DNA of 27,218 nucleotides from Parvibaculum sp035325945. Its GTDB lineage: Bacteria > Pseudomonadota > Alphaproteobacteria > Parvibaculales > Parvibaculaceae. The first letter of the stretch is position 1; each line of letters opens with the position of its first letter. The notes beneath the pieces were generated by a model. It was given only the letters and a program-made list of their open reading frames with translations, had not been told where the DNA came from and did no database searches. The stretch lies in contig NZ_DAOKYX010000034.1 of the NCBI RefSeq assembly GCF_035325945.1, positions 1 through 27,218 of the forward strand. The letters are read 5' to 3'. The position numbers were made by a program, and so were the translations under genes. Below, in pieces: positions 22,202 through 27,218 of the stretch.

Positions 22202-23371
22202 TCATGATTCCGTGGTCGAACAACCGGCGCCAGTGTAAATCCGCTTGTACCGGTCTCCGAGATTGGTGAGAACCTCATATCCTATGGTTCCCGCCCGTGT
22301 CGCCACCTCGTCCAGCGTCACATGGGGGCCGATCAGCTCCGCAAGGTCGCCCCGCTTGATTGCCCCTTCGGACAGCTCTGTCACGTCTATCGAAATGAGA
22401 TCCATGGAAATCCGCCCGGCAATGGGCGCGTAGTGCCCGGCGATATGGACGCGGCCCCCGACATGGCTGCGCTGCCGGTCGGAGCCGAGCGCGCGGAAAA
22501 ACCCGTCGCCATAGCCCATCGCGATGACCGCGATCCGGCGCGGTCCCTTCGCCTCGAATGCCGCGCCATAGCCGACCGTTTCGCCGCTGGCAACCTCGCG
22601 CACATCGAGGATGCGCCCCTGCAACCCGACGACTGGGCGGCAGGGATTGGCGCGGCCGGTGAAGGGGTTGCCGCCATAAAGCGCGATACCGGGCCTGACG
22701 AGATCGAAATGATACTCGGCCCCGAGATGGACCCCGGCCGAATTGGCGAGGCTCGCGGTCACGCCCGGAAAGGCGGCGCGGATCGCCCTGAAGCGCTCGA
22801 GCTGGTGCCGGTTCAGCGGGTGATCGGCCTCGTCCGCGCAGCCGAGATGGCTCATGACGAGCGTCACATCGACGCCTGACAGCGCCTCGGGGGTCGAGAT
22901 GAGCCGTTCGGCCTCGCGCCCGGCGATGCCGAGCCGGTTGAGCCCGGTTTCGAATTGCAGGCCGGCTGAAAGCGAGCGGCCGCGCCTTTTCGCCAGCGCC
23001 CGCCACTCCTCAACCTCGGCAAGGCTAGAAAGACAGGGGCGCAGGCCATGCGCCTCATAGGCATCCGCCGCGCCCGCGATGAGCCCGCTAAGGATGTAGA
23101 TGGTGGCGTCGGGCAGGAGGCCGCGCAGCGTGGCGCCTTCGCCAGCCGTGGCGACGCAGAAGGTCCGGCAGCCCGCCCCCCACAGCGCGCGCGCGACCGG
23201 GGCGAGGCCGAGGCCATAGGCCCGCGCCTTGACGACGCCAGCGACCTCGCTCCCCTTCGCCAGTTCCCTGATCGCAAGGTAATTGGCGACAAGCGCGTCG
23301 AGGTCGATGGTCAGGAATGCGCCGGCCGGAGCCGAGGCGAGAGCGGAGGAGGCAATGTCTTGTGCAGGCAT
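22202..23371 (-). CDS. alr: Alanine racemase
   Basis: Alr interconverts L- and D-alanine with PLP, supplying D-alanine for peptidoglycan. The 389-residue protein has the PLP lysine K48 in VVKARAYGLG, a TIM-barrel N-domain and a beta C-domain. The second catalytic residue is Y287 in AMGYGDGF, followed by GRISMDLISID and the C-terminal NLGDRYKRIYTG. The residue two after the PLP lysine is Arg (R50) where Asn or Asp is usual. The ATG at 23371 gives a 20-residue lead before FLTIDLDALVANY; its ribosome binding site is weak. It stands 198 bp after dnaB on the minus strand and 61 bp before mlaE. The pairing dnaB-alr is common in bacteria. Confidence 0.95.
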   Translation of the reverse strand: MPAQDIASSALASAPAGAFLTIDLDALVANYLAIRELAKGSEVAGVVKARAYGLGLAPVARALWGAGCRTFCVATAGEGATLRGLLPDATIYILSGLIAGAADAYEAHGLRPCLSSLAEVEEWRALAKRRGRSLSAGLQFETGLNRLGIAGREAERLISTPEALSGVDVTLVMSHLGCADEADHPLNRHQLERFRAIRAAFPGVTASLANSAGVHLGAEYHFDLVRPGIALYGGNPFTGRANPCRPVVGLQGRILDVREVASGETVGYGAAFEAKGPRRIAVIAMGYGDGFFRALGSDRQRSHVGGRVHIAGHYAPIAGRISMDLISIDVTELSEGAIKRGDLAELIGPHVTLDEVATRAGTIGYEVLTNLGDRYKRIYTGAGCSTTES

Positions 23372-23519
23372 AATGAACTCAAGCGCGTCATGACCCGCCG
23401 CTTGGGGCGGGCGAAGCCCTTCTTGCGAGTGTCAAAGGCATGAATGCCTGCACGGGCTGCCGCCGGAACGCTTCGGCCGGCCCCCTGCGATTGGCAAACA
23501 TTCGGGCAAGCCTAGTCAG

Positions 23520-23562
23520 CCCCGGCCGATTGGCCAATCGCCAAATTAGGGCATGGCCGGGG
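23520..23562. other. Nested palindromes in the dnaB-alr gap
   Basis: A perfect 14-bp palindrome, CGATTGGCCAATCG (23527-23540), lies inside an 8-bp outer stem, CCCCGGCC (23520-23527) with GGCCGGGG (23555-23562), just after the dnaB stop. There is no T-run in either direction. It may be an end-of-gene structure or a binding site. A smaller palindrome, AGGCATGAATGCCT (23436-23449), lies nearer alr. The 198-bp gap holds no gene I can support. Confidence 0.4.
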
Positions 23563-23569
23563 GGCCTGA

Positions 23570-25069
<1,500 letters not shown>

Positions 25070-25142
25070 GGCCCCGTTTTACGCGATACCCGCCAGCAAG
25101 GAAGCCGCATTGAGCCGCATTGCCGTCTGTTCCCCATGATAC

Positions 25143-25151
25143 TTGTCCACA
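25143..25151 (+). promoter_or_regulatory. DnaA-box-like site 1
   Basis: TTGTCCACA differs from the DnaA box TTATCCACA at one position. It is part of the inverted repeat CTTGTCCACAAG (25142-25153) and lies about 75 bp upstream of the dnaB start. Confidence 0.35.
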
Positions 25152-25218
25152 AGCCGGGATAAAATCACGATCATCGCCTAAGCCCTTGGCATTTGGCCGT
25201 TTCCCCGGCCCCGGCAAT

Positions 25219-25227
25219 TGTGGAAAA
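25219..25227 (-). promoter_or_regulatory. DnaA-box-like site 2
   Basis: On the minus strand this reads TTTTCCACA, which fits the relaxed DnaA consensus TTWTNCACA. It lies about 75 bp from site 1, in opposite orientation. Confidence 0.35.
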
Positions 25228-25431
25228 TCCCGGTATGACAGCAGGAGTATAGATCGAGTCGCGGGGACATTCCCGGCCCCCATTGTTGCGTTCCCCGAAA
25301 CAGCCTGTCTTTCCGCGATGCCGTAGTCGGCCGGGGAGGGCAGCCGCTAGATTCGCTTCTGTCGCAACGCGCTCCCCCGCAACGCCGGAAGGGGCGCCAG
25401 AGAGGCCAGCAAGGCCGAAAGGGATTTCGCA

Positions 25432-25824
25432 ATGCAAAGCCTGTCGCCTTATTTTTCCTTCGTGGGCCGCATACTTCTGAGCTTCATGTTCGTCATGAGC
25501 GGCGCGCAGAAGCTCGGCGCGCATGACGCGACCGTCCAGTACATCGCCTCTTCGGGGATGCCGCTTCCCGCGCTCGCCTATATCGGCGCGGTCATCATCG
25601 AGCTGGGCGGCGGCCTCCTGCTGCTCGTCGGCTATCAGGCGCGCCTCGCGGCGCTGGCTCTGAGCCTCTTCACGCTGCTGGCGGCGGTGTTCTTCCACAC
25701 CAATTTCGCCGACCAGACACAGACCATCATGTTCATGAAGAACTTCACCATCATCGGCGGTCTGCTGATGGTCGCGGCGCATGGAGCGGGCGGGTTGTCG
25801 ATCGACGGCCGCAGGGCATCCTGA
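25432..25824 (+). CDS. DoxX-family inner-membrane protein
   Basis: The 130-residue product is a small four-helix membrane protein of the DoxX family. The start YFSFVGRILLSFMFVMSGAQKL and the following IGAVIIELGGGLLLLVGYQARLAALALSLFTLLAAVFFH are typical, with hydrophobic segments near residues 9-26, 46-66, 69-88 and 103-120. Members are tied to thiosulfate:quinone oxidoreductase in archaea and to redox or thiol stress in bacteria; the role here is unknown. GAAAGGGA at 25417-25424 lies 7 nt before the ATG. It is read away from dnaB and converges on the cfa gene with only 18 bp between the two stops. Confidence 0.88.
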   Translation: MQSLSPYFSFVGRILLSFMFVMSGAQKLGAHDATVQYIASSGMPLPALAYIGAVIIELGGGLLLLVGYQARLAALALSLFTLLAAVFFHTNFADQTQTIMFMKNFTIIGGLLMVAAHGAGGLSIDGRRAS

Positions 25825-25832
25825 GCGGGGCG

Positions 25833-25856
25833 GCGCGGGCGGTCACTCGCCCGCGC
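25833..25856. terminator. GC hairpin between convergent DoxX and cfa genes
   Basis: GCGCGGGCG (25833-25841), loop GTCACT, CGCCCGCGC (25848-25856) is a perfect 9-bp stem whose loop contains the cfa stop codon. No T-run follows on either strand, so it may slow or end transcription only with Rho or by collision. Confidence 0.4.
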
Positions 25857-27087
25857 GCATACGCCTCTGCGCCGGAAATTCGGAAAGCCGACTTTCCCGC
25901 TCGCCCATATAGTCGCGGGTCATGGGGAGCGCGTCGATCTTCCTCGTGAGCTGAAGCTGGAAGTTCACCATGCCCTCATGGCGGAACGAGGTTTCCGAGC
26001 CCGCGAGATAGAACTCCCACATGCGGCAGAAACGTTCGTCGTAGATCTTCGCGGCGATGTCGCGCTTGGCCATGAAGCGCCGCCGCCATTCGCGCAGCGT
26101 CTCGGCATAGTGCAGCCGCAGCACTTCGAGATCGGTCATGAAAAGCCCGGTCTTCTCGACAGCCGCCGCCATCTCGCTCAGGGCGGGAATATAGCCGCCG
26201 GGGAAGATGTATTTCGCGATCCAGGGATTGGTGGCGCCGGGCGGGTCGAGGCGTCCGATCGTGTGGATGAGGGCGACGCCGTCTTCCTTCAGCAGACGCT
26301 GCACGGCCTTGAAATATTCGCCGTAGTAGCCGACGCCGACATGCTCGAACATGCCCACCGAGACGATGCGATCGAATTCGCCTTCGAGCGTGCGGTAGTC
26401 CTGAAGATGGAATTTGACGCGGTCGGCGAGCCCGCGCTCGATGGCGCGCTGGCTTGCGATCTTGTGCTGCTCGCGGCTGAGCGTGATGCCGGTGACTTCC
26501 GCGCCCGTTTCCTCGGCGAGCGTCAGCGCCAGCCCGCCCCAACCGCAGCCGATGTCGAGCACGCGCATGCCCGGCTCGATCATGAGCTTCGCCGCGATGT
26601 GCCGCTTCTTCGCCAGTTGCGCCTCTTCGAGGCTCATGGCCGGATGGGCGAAATAGGCGCAGGAATATTGTTTGTCGGCATCGAGGAAGAGATCGTAGAT
26701 CCCGCCGTCGAGATCGTAGTGATGCGCGACATTCGCCTGCGCCTTGCCGATGGGATTGTGCTGGTCGATCCGCCGCTTCGTCCGCCGGAGCGCCGCGAAG
26801 ACCTTGAAGGCGGGGCTGGGATAGTTCGTGCCCAGATTGCCGAGGAGGAGATCGAGCAGGTCGTAGATCGTCGCAGGCTCGTCCACGGTCAGGGAGCCAT
26901 CCATATAGGCTTCGCCGAGCCGGAGATAGGGATTGAGGGCGAGCTTCAGTTGCTGGCCGCGCTCGTGGAGCCGGAGGGTGACCTGCCTGCCCGTTCCATC
27001 GCCGAAGACCGAGGTCTTTCCGTTCCAGTCGACGACGCGGAGCGAGCCACGCGCGACGACCTGCTTAATAAGGATACCGAACAGCAT
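25843..27087 (-). CDS. cfa: Cyclopropane-fatty-acyl-phospholipid synthase (Cfa)
   Basis: Cfa adds a methylene group from SAM across the double bond of unsaturated acyl chains in membrane phospholipids, usually at entry to stationary phase or under acid stress. The 414-residue protein has the N-terminal lipid-binding domain (to about residue 105), then NVAHHYDLDGGIYDLFLD (119-136), KQYSCAYF with the conserved C143, and the SAM loop VLDIGCGWGG (176-185). FDRIVSVGMFEHVG and YIFPGGYIP follow. E. coli Cfa is 382 residues; the extra length is spread over both ends. GGAGG lies 4 nt before the ATG. A longer upstream leader of 131 bp reaches the window edge. The gene has no operon partner here. Confidence 0.95.
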   Translation of the reverse strand: MLFGILIKQVVARGSLRVVDWNGKTSVFGDGTGRQVTLRLHERGQQLKLALNPYLRLGEAYMDGSLTVDEPATIYDLLDLLLGNLGTNYPSPAFKVFAALRRTKRRIDQHNPIGKAQANVAHHYDLDGGIYDLFLDADKQYSCAYFAHPAMSLEEAQLAKKRHIAAKLMIEPGMRVLDIGCGWGGLALTLAEETGAEVTGITLSREQHKIASQRAIERGLADRVKFHLQDYRTLEGEFDRIVSVGMFEHVGVGYYGEYFKAVQRLLKEDGVALIHTIGRLDPPGATNPWIAKYIFPGGYIPALSEMAAAVEKTGLFMTDLEVLRLHYAETLREWRRRFMAKRDIAAKIYDERFCRMWEFYLAGSETSFRHEGMVNFQLQLTRKIDALPMTRDYMGERESRLSEFPAQRRMRAGE

Positions 27088-27218
27088 ACAACCTCCGTTT
27101 CCAGAGTTGACGCGAGGTCGGCCCCGATCAGTACACGACCGGACCAGACCGGTTTTGCACCCCCTTATTTGTCTCGCATTATGAGAGTTTAACCACAGTT
27201 TGGAATCAATAAAAAAAT
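27088..27218 (-). promoter_or_regulatory. cfa upstream region with possible -10 and small hairpin
   Basis: The AT-rich end of the window should hold the cfa promoter. On the minus strand CATAAT (27183-27178) is a five-of-six match to the -10 element, but no good -35 stands 16-18 nt upstream of it. A short inverted repeat ACCGG (27138-27142) / CCGGT (27149-27153), followed by TTT on the plus strand, lies between this element and the gene. A divergent gene beyond the edge cannot be excluded. Confidence 0.3.

Larger units (their letters stand above)
25070..25431. other. Divergent intergenic region between dnaB and the DoxX gene
   Basis: The region is 362 bp without a gene I can support. It should hold the promoters of dnaB (leftward) and the DoxX gene (rightward). 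It contains a perfect tandem repeat of AGCCGCATTG (25103-25112 and 25113-25122), two DnaA-box-like sites annotated separately, and a TATCAT element on the minus strand (25142-25137) that could be a dnaB -10. No strong -35/-10 pair is visible in either direction. Confidence 0.5.

Noticed and set aside
25070..25431. Replication origin near dnaB
   Set aside because: There are only two relaxed DnaA-like boxes and no AT-rich unwinding region or clustered sites. Regulation of dnaB is the more modest reading.
25978..27192. Plus-strand frame opposite cfa
   Set aside because: cfa is certain from the SAM loop and YSCAYF motif. The opposite product resembles no protein family.

Overview
The window is a GC-rich chromosomal segment of an alphaproteobacterium. 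The gene order ppx/gppA-like, rlmE, guaB, RsmB-like, guaA and the order dnaB, alr, mlaE/mlaF, radA, cvpA, purF, SDR are both familiar from that class. A Parvibaculum-like or other Rhizobiales-type member is possible, but that is inference. Non-ATG starts are common: TTG for guaB, the YfgM-like gene and mlaE, and GTG for ppx, bamB, der and cvpA. I see no tRNA, rRNA, CRISPR array, prophage or insertion sequence.

Left part (1-7223, + strand): a Ppx/GppA phosphatase with arginine-rich tails overlaps the 23S rRNA methyltransferase gene rlmE. Then come guaB, an RsmB/NOP-type RNA methyltransferase, a small exported TPR protein and guaA. Both enzymes that convert IMP to GMP are therefore here, interleaved with RNA-modification genes.

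Middle (7224-15956, + strand): a P3A-type (Pma1-like) proton ATPase follows a perfect FNR/FixK-type box and has leucine codon use unlike guaA. It may be an acquired low-oxygen gene. Next are an exported TPR protein overlapping a multi-span membrane protein, a likely terminator, panB, and a yfgM-bamB-der cluster with the same order as in E. coli. That cluster links the cell envelope (BamB, YfgM) with ribosome assembly (Der).

Right part (15957-27218): a strong bidirectional hairpin separates der from a long leftward block. Read on the minus strand that block is dnaB, alr, mlaE, mlaF, radA, cvpA, purF and an SDR oxidoreductase. The PurF is of the Bacillus type but has lost two of the four iron-sulfur cysteines. 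A 362-bp divergent region with two DnaA-box-like sites separates dnaB from a DoxX-family membrane protein. That gene converges on a cyclopropane-fatty-acid synthase gene at the right edge.

Most of the window is core housekeeping. I found no clearly new multi-gene system. The most unusual parts are the putative FNR/FixK-controlled proton pump, the PurF cysteine losses, the Ppx tails and the uncharacterised TPR/membrane-protein pair.
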